The notes: generated by a model not told the origin, from the letters alone. A DNA stretch of 38,510 nt from Deltaproteobacteria bacterium (GCA_023250635.1 JAHFAI010000016.1:1-38510); one strand, 5' to 3'. Shown: positions 9,610-19,846, counted from the stretch's first letter. A program made the numbers and translations.

Positions 9610-10620
9610 ATGCTGGCCAAAATACTTGCCCCCGCCCTTCTCCTCCCCCTGTTCTTCCTGGGCTCGGCGTTTTTCCTGCATCGTCAGTCACCCGGCCCCC
9701 AGGAGCTCTACCTGGAGCTCTCGGCGATTACCGCTGAAGGCCAGGCGGTGAGCGGTGCCCAGGTTTTTATCCAAAACCAGATGCTCGGGGTAAGCGATAG
9801 TTTTGGCCATTGGAGAAAATCCGTGAGCCTGCCCGCGAGTCCACTCCTCAATATCCGCATCGAAAAATCAACCGCCGATGGCGAGCAGTTTGCCAGCAAA
9901 AATCTTCCCTTTCCTCGCCTAAGTCGCGTAGAGAGTCACCCGTCAGCCCCAGTACAGCTAACTTTAAAGCTTAATCCACGAAAAATAGCAGGGGGACTCT
10001 TTGCCAGTGTGTGGTTTCAATTACTGGCGCCAGCGGATTCAGAAAAGAAATCAACCCAGGCGCATTTTCGTTGGCTCGAGCAGCAGCTCCTACCTGTGCT
10101 CCAACGGGAAGCCGTGCATCGTGGTATGCGTTTACAACCCACGAGCTCGTGGCAAATCGGTTTGAACAGTATTGAAATTCCCGAAGCGACCCAGAATCCT
10201 GCCCTAATTCGCATCAACGCTCAGAATCTGGAGAAGGCAAAAAGTCTCGATTTCATGGTGGCAGCGACTCAGGGGCCAGCCCAGGTGGTGCAAGAAATAT
10301 TTAAGAAACTCAAGCTCCATCTTGACGACCAATTTGCTCTTCGTGGCTGGCAAAAATACACGCTTGCTCTCCCTGGCCTGCATCCCCGCGGGGCCGATGT
10401 TTTTATCGCCGGTATAAAAGCTATTCCCCGCGGCAATAACTCCTGGGAGTATTGGGGGCGAGACAAGCAGCAGGCGAATCTGTCGGTGGTTGAAGAAAAT
10501 CGCGTAACGTTCCGTCGCCGCATTGTTATGGGCAGGGATAGTGAGCTCCGTCTTGACCCATCCGCCCCGCGCAAGGTATCTGAAGCAGATTGGCAATTTT
10601 TCTCCCCTAGCCGCGAGTAA
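9610..10620 (+). CDS. Exported hypothetical protein, possible carboxypeptidase-regulatory-like/PEGA-like N-terminal domain
   Basis: N-terminal signal anchor then ITAEGQAVSGAQVFIQNQMLGVSDSFGHWRKSV, a beta-sandwich-like pattern; the rest not recognised. Confidence 0.6.
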   Translation: MLAKILAPALLLPLFFLGSAFFLHRQSPGPQELYLELSAITAEGQAVSGAQVFIQNQMLGVSDSFGHWRKSVSLPASPLLNIRIEKSTADGEQFASKNLPFPRLSRVESHPSAPVQLTLKLNPRKIAGGLFASVWFQLLAPADSEKKSTQAHFRWLEQQLLPVLQREAVHRGMRLQPTSSWQIGLNSIEIPEATQNPALIRINAQNLEKAKSLDFMVAATQGPAQVVQEIFKKLKLHLDDQFALRGWQKYTLALPGLHPRGADVFIAGIKAIPRGNNSWEYWGRDKQQANLSVVEENRVTFRRRIVMGRDSELRLDPSAPRKVSEADWQFFSPSRE

Positions 10621-10627
10621 ATGTTTC

Positions 10628-12229
10628 ATGGCCCTTCCCCCCCGCGAAATTCTGATTACCGGAACCTTAGATCCCCACGCCATTACCACGCTCCGCAGCT
10701 GTTCCGAGCTGCTGGTTCGTTACGAGCCTGAATGTAAGCGGGACAGATTGCTTGAGCTTATAAAAACCGCTACGGTGGTGATTTCTCGGAGCGAAACCGC
10801 GATCGATCGCGCCGTAATCGATCAGGGAAGCCTGCTCAAGGTCATTGCGCGGGCCGCGGTCGGGGTAAGCAATATCGATATTGCCTACGCTACCCAACGG
10901 GGAATCCTGGTGGTCAATACCCCCGGCAAGAATACCAATAGTGCCGCAGAATTGACCCTTGGCTTACTGCTGGGGATGCTGCGTAATTTGCCTCAGGCCC
11001 ATCAGCATCTCAAAAACAGCCAGTGGGATCGCCATCAGTTTGTGGGGCGGGAGCTACGCCACAAAAAAATCGGCTTGGTTGGTCTGGGCAATGTCGGTCA
11101 TCGAGTGGCAAAATTCTGCCGCGGTTTTGATATGGAAGTGCTGGCCTACGACCCCTATATTTCCCCCCAGGTTTTTACCCGTCATGATGTCAAGGCAAGT
11201 CCGAGCCTGAGTGCGTTACTCGCCCAAGTGGATATTGTATCGGTGCATACTCCCTTAAATCACGAGACTACAGGAATGATCGGCGAAGAACTGCTGCGTC
11301 TGCTGCCTCGGGGTAGCTATGTGGTAAATGCCGCGCGGGGCGGAATTATCGACGAACACGCTTTGCTTGCCTGTCTCCAGAGCGGGCACTTAGCAGGTGT
11401 TGCCATTGACACCTGGGATGAAGAACCAAGGCCACGAGCTGAGCTTGCCCAACACCCTCGGGTCTGGTGTTCGCCTCATATTGGGGCTTCCACCCTGGAG
11501 GCGCAAAATCTTATCGGCATCACCATCGTGGAACAAGTACTTAAGGCTCTGGCTGGTGCTATGGTCGATTACCCCATCAATTTACCGACCCTGGGTGTGC
11601 TCCCGAGTGCGCTGGTGGCAAGTTATGTGGTACTGGCCGAAAAACTGGGTTCCTTGGCGGCCCAGTTAAAAACCTCCAATCCTAGCAAGGTAGAACTTTT
11701 CTATCGTGGTGATCTTGCCGGTGGTGATCAGAGCTATATTCGCCTTGGCTGGATCACCGGGTTTACTGCTCATGCGGTGGATGGTTTTGTCTCCTTCGTT
11801 AATGCGGCCGAGCATTTTGCCAAACTTGGCCTGCCTTTGTTTGAAACCAACGATCCAAATTTTCATAGTTATCGTTCGGCAATTACCTGTGTGCTTTCCC
11901 ACGAGGATGGTTCGACCTTAACGGTGGGAGGGGTGGTTTTCGACGAAACCAATTTACGGATTTCCTTAATCGATGAGTTTTGCTTTGAAGTGGAACCCCG
12001 GGGCTCTTTTTTGCTGATTCGCAATAACGATCAACCGGGGGTAATCGGGGGGGTGGGTAGTCTGCTGGCCGAGGCCGAGATCAATATCGATTCGTTTAAT
12101 CTTTCGCGCCTCAGTCAGGGGGGAGCGGCCCTCGGACTGATCAAAGTAGATGGGGCGATCAAAGCCCAAACCCTTAAGGAACTCAAAGAGCTTCCCTATA
12201 TTAACGAGGTGCATTTAGTCAGCTTTTAA
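10628..12229 (+). CDS. serA: D-3-phosphoglycerate dehydrogenase (long form with ACT domain)
   Basis: GLVGLGNVGHRVAKFCRGF, NAARGGIIDEHALLACLQSG, PHIGASTLEAQ, C-terminal ACT domain (NNDQPGVIGGVGSLLAEAEINIDSFNLSR); real start at MALPPREIL. Confidence 0.95.
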   Translation: MALPPREILITGTLDPHAITTLRSCSELLVRYEPECKRDRLLELIKTATVVISRSETAIDRAVIDQGSLLKVIARAAVGVSNIDIAYATQRGILVVNTPGKNTNSAAELTLGLLLGMLRNLPQAHQHLKNSQWDRHQFVGRELRHKKIGLVGLGNVGHRVAKFCRGFDMEVLAYDPYISPQVFTRHDVKASPSLSALLAQVDIVSVHTPLNHETTGMIGEELLRLLPRGSYVVNAARGGIIDEHALLACLQSGHLAGVAIDTWDEEPRPRAELAQHPRVWCSPHIGASTLEAQNLIGITIVEQVLKALAGAMVDYPINLPTLGVLPSALVASYVVLAEKLGSLAAQLKTSNPSKVELFYRGDLAGGDQSYIRLGWITGFTAHAVDGFVSFVNAAEHFAKLGLPLFETNDPNFHSYRSAITCVLSHEDGSTLTVGGVVFDETNLRISLIDEFCFEVEPRGSFLLIRNNDQPGVIGGVGSLLAEAEINIDSFNLSRLSQGGAALGLIKVDGAIKAQTLKELKELPYINEVHLVSF

Positions 12230-12264
12230 ACTGCTGAGCAACTGGTTCTATTTCCCCCTATCCT

Positions 12265-12783
12265 ATGCTATTATGGCTTAAGCTGTTTTATTTTTATCAC
12301 CAACCGCCGATGTGCAAGCGTGTCCCTATGAATAAACCACCCCCCTTCAAGCTGCTGGGTCTCGATCATCTCGGTATCGTACCTCGGGATATGGCGCAGG
12401 CACGCTGGTTTTTTTATGAAGTGCTGCAGTTGCCCCTTGCTTATGCAGAAGAGCTGCCTCGTGAACAGGTGAGCCTGGTGATGCTTGGCTCGCAGATGCT
12501 TGCCGCCCCAGCTCTTTCCCCTAATCTGGAATTGCTGGCGCCGCTCGCCCCGGAGAGTCCTCTTAGTAAGTTTCTCGAAAAAAAGTCAGGTGGCATTCAT
12601 CATCTGGCTTTTCGAGTGGATGATATTCGCGGAGCAATCGCTTATTTACGCGCGCACGGAGTAGGGTTGCTTTCTCCGGAACCTCGGGCTGGGGCCCATG
12701 GCAGCGAAGTGGTCTTTGTGCATCCCCAATCAACCGGTGGTATTCTCGTAGAATTGGTGGCTCAACAACATCATCCTGCATAA
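12265..12783 (+). CDS. VOC/glyoxalase superfamily protein, methylmalonyl-CoA epimerase-like
   Basis: LDHLGIVPRDMAQARWFFYEVLQLPL...GGIHHLAFRVDDI...STGGILVELVA; true start possibly internal (MNKPPPFKLLG). Confidence 0.85.
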   Translation: MLLWLKLFYFYHQPPMCKRVPMNKPPPFKLLGLDHLGIVPRDMAQARWFFYEVLQLPLAYAEELPREQVSLVMLGSQMLAAPALSPNLELLAPLAPESPLSKFLEKKSGGIHHLAFRVDDIRGAIAYLRAHGVGLLSPEPRAGAHGSEVVFVHPQSTGGILVELVAQQHHPA

Positions 12784-12799
12784 CGAGCGAGGTGATTCG

Positions 12800-14740
12800 G
12801 TGCTTAGCTTTGCCAAGTTTCTGAGCAGTCGACTTGAAACCCTGATTATAGCTTGTTTTGTGCTCGGCGTGGCTAGCCTCGCTGGCCACGATTATGTGCT
12901 CAAAAAAAATAGCGAAGCCACCGCTATTCTCGCCCACTATAGTTCGGCAATCAGTAGCAGCCGCAGTTTTTTGCAAGCGTTTTTCCAGGAACTCGCCCAT
13001 GATCCGAGTTTGGGGGAGAATCTCAGCGCCAATTATCGTAATGCCCTCGAAAAAGCTCTGTTAACCAAGCTTCGTAAAGGGCAGATCGATCATCTCGAGG
13101 TTTTCGATGAGCATTGTACCTCGTTAGTGGGTGTTTCCCTCAGTGGTGTAAGTGCTCCGCCGTGTCCCCAAGGGGGTACGAGCGTCTTTAGGGTTTCTGC
13201 TCCGCCGAGCGCAGACCAACCGCCGCTCTTGGCTCTTTACAGCCGCGAGACCCTAAGTTCGGGGCAAACAGTTTGGCTCCTCGGGCAGGTGCTGCTCACC
13301 AGTGAGTGGCTGGCTTTGTTTCCTAGTCTCCGCGGGGATTTTTCCCATGCTGGGCTTAGTTTGACGGCTCAGGCAGAGAAAGCTCCCTTTCAGCTGATAA
13401 ACGGGAGTAACGAAGAAAACAGCCTCTGGACTAGTGAACGTTTCTTAGGGTGGTCGCTGAGGTTTGCCTCCTCTCCCTACTTTCCCTACTTTAAGAGCCT
13501 GGTTTTTTGGCCGTTGATGGCAATGACTTGTCTGCTGCTGCTGCTCTTATGGTTTGGCGATAAGCGTCAGCTTTATAAGCAACGACGGGTCTGGCAGCAA
13601 TTTACCGAGCGGGTGGAATCTTTATTTCGCAATGAGGGCTTGGCCTACAATTATGTGCCCCATCACGATCCACAGCTGGGGGGGTATCCTCCAGCCCTGC
13701 TGAGTATGCAGCGGCTGCAGAAGGAAATTCTTGGTGCGCAGCAGCGTTTTAAGGAAGAACAGACTCTGGTGGGAGACTTGCGCGAAAAGCTGGGTTCTTA
13801 TGGGCAACAAGAAGAAAATTGGAAACGCGATCTGCAGCAGCTCGCCTGTTTTGAGGGTTTGGCCTTGCAGGTACAAGCAAGTGCGCCAGCTCTGGTGGAG
13901 GAGTTAGGAAAAGAAGCAGAGCAGTTTAATGAGATTGTCCTCACCGTAAAACAAGATGTGATGCACAGTTGTCGAGAAATAATGGTGCTGAGCGAAAATT
14001 GGCAGAGCAACTTGCAGAGCCAAGGCTCACGCAAATTTATTCGCTCGTTATGCGAGCAAAAAAACCCGGATTCTCCCTATCCTAATCTTTTGGAAGAGCA
14101 GCTCGCGGAACTTCTGGCGCGCTTGCAAACCCTGCTTGATCAGGGGCTTTTCCTCTGCACCAGCCTCGGCCTCTACGAGCAGAATCTTGCCGGTAAGAAG
14201 CAGATACTGCAGCGTTGGTATCGCATTGCCCAGGAGGGGCAGGATACGACGAGTAGCACCCAGGGTGCTGAGTTATTGGCGCTCCTCGAGCAATCCCTGG
14301 CTTTGCGTGATAAAGATAGTGGGGTGGTTCATTTTGGTATTAGTAATCTTGCCAGTTGTGCTGCCTTGAAGGAAATGCCGATTCCAGAGGCCACCCTGGC
14401 GTCTACGTTGCATCATTTGTTTCAGGCGATTGCCTCGGCCCTGCCCCAGGAAGTGCGTTTTTGTCAGTTGGCACTGCGGATTAAAGAAAGCAAAAACGAG
14501 CGTTTTTTATTGTTGAGTTGCAGTGAGGGGGATGTCTATCACGACCAGCAGCGCCGTCAGGAGATGTGGAATAGTATTAGCAAAGTTAATTTGCTGCTTG
14601 CGCCTTACCAGATGGTTTTTTCTCTCTTGCCCTCGCCGCATAATTTGACGGTCTTTGCTCTGCGCTGGCATTTGCGGGAGCTTGTTGCGCCGGTAAGAGA
14701 TTTAGGGGATTTAGGGGACACGCACCAAAACCTTTATTAG
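12800..14740 (+). CDS. Two-TM sensor-like membrane protein with degenerate histidine-kinase-like C-terminus
   Basis: GTG start with GAGGTG RBS; N-terminal TM, periplasmic-size loop, second TM (FWPLMAMTCLLLLLLWFG), coiled-coil, then C-terminal region resembling an ATPase domain without clear N/G boxes. Confidence 0.6.
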   Translation: MLSFAKFLSSRLETLIIACFVLGVASLAGHDYVLKKNSEATAILAHYSSAISSSRSFLQAFFQELAHDPSLGENLSANYRNALEKALLTKLRKGQIDHLEVFDEHCTSLVGVSLSGVSAPPCPQGGTSVFRVSAPPSADQPPLLALYSRETLSSGQTVWLLGQVLLTSEWLALFPSLRGDFSHAGLSLTAQAEKAPFQLINGSNEENSLWTSERFLGWSLRFASSPYFPYFKSLVFWPLMAMTCLLLLLLWFGDKRQLYKQRRVWQQFTERVESLFRNEGLAYNYVPHHDPQLGGYPPALLSMQRLQKEILGAQQRFKEEQTLVGDLREKLGSYGQQEENWKRDLQQLACFEGLALQVQASAPALVEELGKEAEQFNEIVLTVKQDVMHSCREIMVLSENWQSNLQSQGSRKFIRSLCEQKNPDSPYPNLLEEQLAELLARLQTLLDQGLFLCTSLGLYEQNLAGKKQILQRWYRIAQEGQDTTSSTQGAELLALLEQSLALRDKDSGVVHFGISNLASCAALKEMPIPEATLASTLHHLFQAIASALPQEVRFCQLALRIKESKNERFLLLSCSEGDVYHDQQRRQEMWNSISKVNLLLAPYQMVFSLLPSPHNLTVFALRWHLRELVAPVRDLGDLGDTHQNLY

Positions 14741-15810
14741 TATTTTTCCCCGTAAGCAGCAATAACAGCGAGAACTCGTTCTCGGGCATCAGCCGCTTTA
14801 AAGCTTGCCTGCTGGGCTATGATTGCCGCACTGCTCGCCTGGAGTCTGGTCAGCGCCGCGAGGAGTTTCTGGCCATCGAGGCCTTCTTCGGGCAATAAGT
14901 GCGCCCAACCTTGTTCTACGAAATATCGTGCATTGTGCAACTGGTCGCCTCGGCTCCCCTGACTCAGAGGGATAAGCAGCATCGGTCGTGGTAAACTCAG
15001 CAGCTCAAAAATCGCATTGGCTCCCGCCCGCGAGATGACCAAGTCAGCCAAAGCAAGTATATGGGGGAGCTCCTCATTGAGAAAAGCAAAGGCTGCATAA
15101 TGGGGATGCTGAGCAGCGCTTTCTTTGCCAAAGCCGGTCAGATGTACCACGTAAAAATCCTCGAGTAAGCGCCGCAGTATGGTCGCCACAGCTTGGTTGA
15201 TTCGCTGGGCCCCGAGACTGCCACCCATAATCAAGAGGACCGGTTTGCTCAACAGCTGAGGAAATTTACAGAGGCGCTTTCCTTGTTCAGGATCACCCTG
15301 CAGCACTTCACGACGAATCGGCAGGCCGGTTAATTGGCTTTTGCTGCCGGCACGAAGGAATTTTTGTGTCTGGGGAAAGGTGTAGAGAATCTCCCGAGCA
15401 AACAGCATAATGATTTTGTTCGCGAGGCCAACACTATAGTCAGCTTCATGGGTGATTACCGGAATGCGCAAAAGCCAGGCACTACAAGCTACCGGTACAC
15501 TCACAAAACCACCCTTGCTAAAAACTAGCTGGGGCTTAAACGCCCGCAAATACCAAAACGCCTGCCAACAACCGAGGATAATGCGGAAGCAATCGCTAAA
15601 ATTCTGCCATGAAAAATAGCGACGCAACTTGCCGGTGGCGATGGTTTTGAAGGCCACTCCCTCGGCCTCCATCAGGGTTTTTTCGATTCCTGAAGAGCCC
15701 AGATAGAGAATATCCCAGTGCTGACGCAATCCGGAGAGCAGAGCCAGATGGGGAATTACATGGCCAGCAGTGCCGCCTCCGGTTAAGACCAGGCGTTTTT
15801 TAGCATTCAT
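14737..15810 (-). CDS. murG: UDP-GlcNAc:lipid I N-acetylglucosaminyltransferase MurG
   Basis: LVLTGGGTAGHVIPHLAL; GGFVSVPVACSAWLLRIPVITHEADYSVGLANK; LLIMGGSLGAQRIN; ISRAGANAIFELL. Confidence 0.9.
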   Translation of the reverse strand: MNAKKRLVLTGGGTAGHVIPHLALLSGLRQHWDILYLGSSGIEKTLMEAEGVAFKTIATGKLRRYFSWQNFSDCFRIILGCWQAFWYLRAFKPQLVFSKGGFVSVPVACSAWLLRIPVITHEADYSVGLANKIIMLFAREILYTFPQTQKFLRAGSKSQLTGLPIRREVLQGDPEQGKRLCKFPQLLSKPVLLIMGGSLGAQRINQAVATILRRLLEDFYVVHLTGFGKESAAQHPHYAAFAFLNEELPHILALADLVISRAGANAIFELLSLPRPMLLIPLSQGSRGDQLHNARYFVEQGWAHLLPEEGLDGQKLLAALTRLQASSAAIIAQQASFKAADARERVLAVIAAYGEKY

Positions 15811-16015
15811 TCAAGTCCTTCATCTGCCTAAGGTTGCGAGTGGATAAGCCGAACACTAGTAGAAGTCATTTCATGATATACTCATCCTGTTTTAGTCTGC
15901 AACGGTGTTGCTCCTCAGGAACAATTCCCCGATAGATTTTTATTAGAGAGATGTGGCCAGTCAACTTGTAGTATATTGGCTTTTCTAATGTTTGTAAGGG
16001 TCTTCGGAGGGAGTT

Positions 16016-17416
16016 ATGGGAATTTTTGCAAAAAAACGGGTCTCTGACATTGAAGAGAACCAGGGGCAGCTCCAGCGCTGCCTCACTGCATTTGATGTAA
16101 CGTTGTTGGGTATCGGCGCCATCATCGGCGCGGGTATTTTTGTAGTAACCGGTGTGGTCGCAGCTACCCATGCGGGGCCGGCTATCGTGGTTTCCTATGT
16201 TATCGCCGGACTTGCCTGTATCTTCGTGGCGCTTTCTTATGCAGAACTTGCCGCCAGTATTGGGGGCTGCGGTAGCGCCTATGGTTATGCCTATGCGGGC
16301 TTAGGCGAGATTATTGCCTGGATCATCGGCTGGGATCTGCTGCTGGAATATGGCCTCGGTATAGCCACGGTTTCCATCGGCTGGTCGGGTTACGTAGAAA
16401 ACGCCTTTGAGGCAGTGGGAATTCATCTGCCCCAGAGCTTAGTTAATAGCCCCGCCGAAGGGGGCTATATCGATCTCCCCGCGGTGGGAATCGTGATGCT
16501 ACTCTCGTTATTGCTCTGTATGGGCGTGCGTGAAAGCACGCGGATCAATTCTTTGGTGGTAGGCATCAAGCTTTTGGCCATTGCTATTTTTATCAGCATT
16601 GCGGTTTTTCACGTAGATATGAATAACTGGCAGGTCTTTATGCCCTTTGGCTGGGCCAGTACGGTCCAGGGAGCAGCGCTGGTATTTTTTGCGTATATAG
16701 GCTTCGATGCGGTCTCCTGTGCTGCCGAAGAAACCATCAATCCCCAACGCAATCTTCCCATTGGCATTATTTCCTCGCTGCTGGTCTGCACCTTAGTGTA
16801 CGTGATCGTTTCCGCACTGTTGACCTTAGTCGTTCCCTATAACACCCTCGATGCTAAATCACCCGTGGCGGAAGTTTTGTTATCGCTGCATCACCCCTTT
16901 GCTGCGGGAATGATTTCTGCCGGAGCAATAGCTGGTCTTACCACGGTTCTTTACGTGCTGTACTACGGCCTTTCGCGCATCTTTCTGGCGATTTCTCGTG
17001 ATGGCCTCTTGCCCAAGCGCTTTGCCAAGTTGCATCCCCGTACCAAAACTCCCGTGCCGGTTATCCTGGTGAGCGGGGTAATTATGGCCTTAGCCGCGGG
17101 ACTAACCCCCATTGGTGAGCTTGCCGAACTGGTAAACATCGGTACCCTAGCAGCTTTTATTCTGGTTTGCGGTGGGGTGATTTCCCTGCGCATCACCAAC
17201 CCCTCGATGCCCCGTCCCTTTAGACTGCGCTTTCATCCATTTATTCCGGTGATGGGCATCGTCTTTTGTTCGGTATTGATGTGCAGTCTACCTGCCGCTA
17301 CCTGGATACGCTTTATCGTCTGGATGATCATCGGTCTCGGGGTGTATGCCATGTATGGTTACAAGCATAGCAACGCCCGGGCTTTGGAAGGGATACGCAA
17401 AAAAGACGGTGCTTAA
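16016..17416 (+). CDS. APC-family amino acid permease (cationic amino acid transporter type)
   Basis: LGIGAIIGAGIFVVTGVVAATHAGPAIVVSYVIAGLACIFVALSYAELA; 12-TM-like hydrophobic protein. Confidence 0.93.
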   Translation: MGIFAKKRVSDIEENQGQLQRCLTAFDVTLLGIGAIIGAGIFVVTGVVAATHAGPAIVVSYVIAGLACIFVALSYAELAASIGGCGSAYGYAYAGLGEIIAWIIGWDLLLEYGLGIATVSIGWSGYVENAFEAVGIHLPQSLVNSPAEGGYIDLPAVGIVMLLSLLLCMGVRESTRINSLVVGIKLLAIAIFISIAVFHVDMNNWQVFMPFGWASTVQGAALVFFAYIGFDAVSCAAEETINPQRNLPIGIISSLLVCTLVYVIVSALLTLVVPYNTLDAKSPVAEVLLSLHHPFAAGMISAGAIAGLTTVLYVLYYGLSRIFLAISRDGLLPKRFAKLHPRTKTPVPVILVSGVIMALAAGLTPIGELAELVNIGTLAAFILVCGGVISLRITNPSMPRPFRLRFHPFIPVMGIVFCSVLMCSLPAATWIRFIVWMIIGLGVYAMYGYKHSNARALEGIRKKDGA

Positions 17417-19119
17417 AAAAGAGCCGTTTCACAGCATTCGATATCGAAGCGGCGACCGAAGTAGACGCCCGTGCTATCTACTTCGCTGCGCATCCCGCCC
17501 TGTATGGTCCCTGCGGGGCAGGAATATTTCAATCCCTGTTCGTACGGATTGATCCAGCCTGACCACTGGCATTTACCCTTTTTAATCGGCTCCAGTAGCG
17601 GTGTTTCCAATGCACAGCAGGTGAAGCGGGCAATACGATCCTTGTCGGGAACCACGTAATCGCTAGCAATACCCGTCAGAAAACTATCGCCCGAACATTC
17701 GAAGTGAACATTCTTTCTTCTTCCGCCAAGAGGGTTGGCCTGGGTGCAGACCCCCTGGGCAAGAGGCTCCTGATAAAAGAGCAGTTTTCGGCACTCGAAT
17801 TGATATTCGTTGTCAAAAGTAGTTCGACTGTAGGTGCTGCGCATGCCGGCCAAGGCCGAACCCTTATGGCAATGATAATCGATGGCGCTGTTCCCCGTGG
17901 TCAGCGGTGAATACGAGCTAGTAGAGATGCTCAGTGGTGAGCCCTGGCTGAGGGTTTTTAGCTGCACGCCGGTGCCCATCAAGAACTGCACTTCTTCCAG
18001 ATTGCTATAGGCATGGAAAACAATTTTATGAATGAGTTCAAAGGAATTTTTGGCACGGAGACTAAAATTAAGCGCCTTGGGAATATAAAATTCTCCTTCC
18101 AGGTCAAATTTGACCAGATCCTTATAGCGCTGGGTGCGTTTTTCCGTTGAGCTGCCCTCGGCACTAAAAAAGCTGCCCAGCCCCAATTTTGCCGAATAGG
18201 AGTTCTCTGCGTTAAGTTCCTGCTCAGTTAGTTTTTCGGAGGCTGCTTTTTTAAGTACGCTGGTATATTTGGGATCGACGGGATTACCGAATAAGTGGGG
18301 ATATTTTTTTAGATCCTCTACTCCTTTACTTAAATCAATGCTGACTTCTTGAAAATTCTTTAGAGTAGCAATCTGGTTAATTAACTCTTCTTTATCCGCA
18401 AGCCGCCCCCAGGCCACCAGCAAATGCAGATTAGAAAGTATTTTTTTGATGCTTTGGTTTTCTCCTGAGGTATACACTTCGTAGGCTTTGACTGAGCTTC
18501 CGGGATTGACCGTCAACTCGAGTGAAGCTTCTCTGCTTATTTTCATATCGGCGAATTCGCGATAAATTCCCTGGAGATCGGAGCTCACCCCCGAATCAGA
18601 CCAGGCACTGCGCCCGGTAAAACCGACGACGAAATTAAGAATCTTTACGTCGTTAGCAACATCTATTTGATAGGTTTGGGGGGGGTGATAGTGCACACCT
18701 GGAGGGATTATATTTTGATCGATGAGTAGCCCCTTCTGATCAAAAATCTGCAAACTTGTTATATACAGGTAGAGAAGCTGATGAGCTTGAATAGTATACG
18801 TAGCAAGAATTTTTGCCTCGGCTTCGGGATGGTAGAGGCGAAGAAATACCCGGCTTTTGTCGGCGCTGATTCTCTGAATCTGCTCCACACTCGGCGTAGG
18901 AAAAATAACGTAATTTTGATTAATTAAATCATGGCCAATATGAATAAAGGCCTTGGAATCAAGATTGAAAGTATTCACACTAAAGTATTCACGGGGCGGA
19001 GAGGCGGTAGCGGTCAGGCTTGAGTCGAGCCAGAGGGGAGTGAGGGGATAGGATATTTCTGCAAAAGCATTGTTTCCGTAGAGCAGCAAAAACCACAGCA
19101 CCGATAATGCAGAGCGCAT
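17413..19119 (-). CDS. Secreted protein with three dermatopontin-like Cys repeats at the C-terminus
   Basis: Signal peptide; repeats FxCxxGxxxxGxxS...DRxxxFxCC: CHKGSALAGMRSTYSRTTFDNEYQFEC, CSGDSFLTGIASDYVVPDKDRIARFTCC, CPAGTIQGGMRSEVDSTGVYFGRRFDIECC. Confidence 0.75.
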   Translation of the reverse strand: MRSALSVLWFLLLYGNNAFAEISYPLTPLWLDSSLTATASPPREYFSVNTFNLDSKAFIHIGHDLINQNYVIFPTPSVEQIQRISADKSRVFLRLYHPEAEAKILATYTIQAHQLLYLYITSLQIFDQKGLLIDQNIIPPGVHYHPPQTYQIDVANDVKILNFVVGFTGRSAWSDSGVSSDLQGIYREFADMKISREASLELTVNPGSSVKAYEVYTSGENQSIKKILSNLHLLVAWGRLADKEELINQIATLKNFQEVSIDLSKGVEDLKKYPHLFGNPVDPKYTSVLKKAASEKLTEQELNAENSYSAKLGLGSFFSAEGSSTEKRTQRYKDLVKFDLEGEFYIPKALNFSLRAKNSFELIHKIVFHAYSNLEEVQFLMGTGVQLKTLSQGSPLSISTSSYSPLTTGNSAIDYHCHKGSALAGMRSTYSRTTFDNEYQFECRKLLFYQEPLAQGVCTQANPLGGRRKNVHFECSGDSFLTGIASDYVVPDKDRIARFTCCALETPLLEPIKKGKCQWSGWINPYEQGLKYSCPAGTIQGGMRSEVDSTGVYFGRRFDIECCETALF

Positions 19120-19333
19120 GTTCTCTCCTCCAGATATTCGCTTGTGTTGCTAATAGGCCCTCAGAAGCTAGCAAGGAATCATCGCTGCTTCAAGGCTCGA
19201 GCGCTGGCGGAGTCTGCCGCATACTTTGTAACATAGTAAAATAAATAGAAATTTAGTTATAGGCCGGTAAAAAATTAAGGGTTTTTAAAAATTTGGCGAT
19301 AGGGAGAGCAGCAGGGGAGTTGGAGGAGGGCTC

Positions 19334-19834
19334 ATGAGCAAGCATCGATCATTTTTCGGCATGGTAAATCGCGGGCAGGGAGAAGCAAAAGAGTCTTCTG
19401 GTCCCACGGTCGCCAAGGCAGACATTAAAGCAAAAACAAGCTCTGGCTCTGTCAAAAAACCCAATATACTGCTGATTGATGACGACTTAAGTTATTGCCG
19501 CATTTTAAAGCGGGTGGCAGATATTGGTGCCATACCGTTGACCTACTGCACCTCGATGGATGAATTTGCTGACTTGCAAAGCTGGAATTTCGATGTGGTT
19601 ATTATTGATTATGATCTCGGCGCGATTACGGGATTTGAGCTGACTCGCTATCTTGAATCAAAAACCCAAAAGGTGACTCCGGTCATCCTGATTAGCAGTA
19701 CTAAACGTGCGATTAATAATTTGAGCCCTGGCACTATCTGCAAATTTATTCTTAAGACTACCAGTCCACTTTCAATTTTGGATGCAGCGACTTCTATTCA
19801 TGGCCTAGCCTTACTCGAACGGGCTGCCGGCTAA
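19334..19834 (+). CDS. Stand-alone response regulator receiver (REC) domain protein
   Basis: NILLIDDDLSYCRILKRV...FDVVIIDYDLGAITGFELTRYL...PVILISST...KFILKTTSP; RBS ggaggaggg. Confidence 0.85.
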   Translation: MSKHRSFFGMVNRGQGEAKESSGPTVAKADIKAKTSSGSVKKPNILLIDDDLSYCRILKRVADIGAIPLTYCTSMDEFADLQSWNFDVVIIDYDLGAITGFELTRYLESKTQKVTPVILISSTKRAINNLSPGTICKFILKTTSPLSILDAATSIHGLALLERAAG

Positions 19835-19846
19835 ACTTCGCTGCTG

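Noticed and set aside
10204-10689. 161-aa minus-strand ORF
   Set aside because: Antisense of the 9610-10620 gene and the serA start; no independent support.
17413-17416. 4-bp convergent overlap of the APC permease and dermatopontin-like genes (and a similar one at 14737-14740)
   Set aside because: Short convergent stop-codon overlaps are common in compact bacterial genomes.
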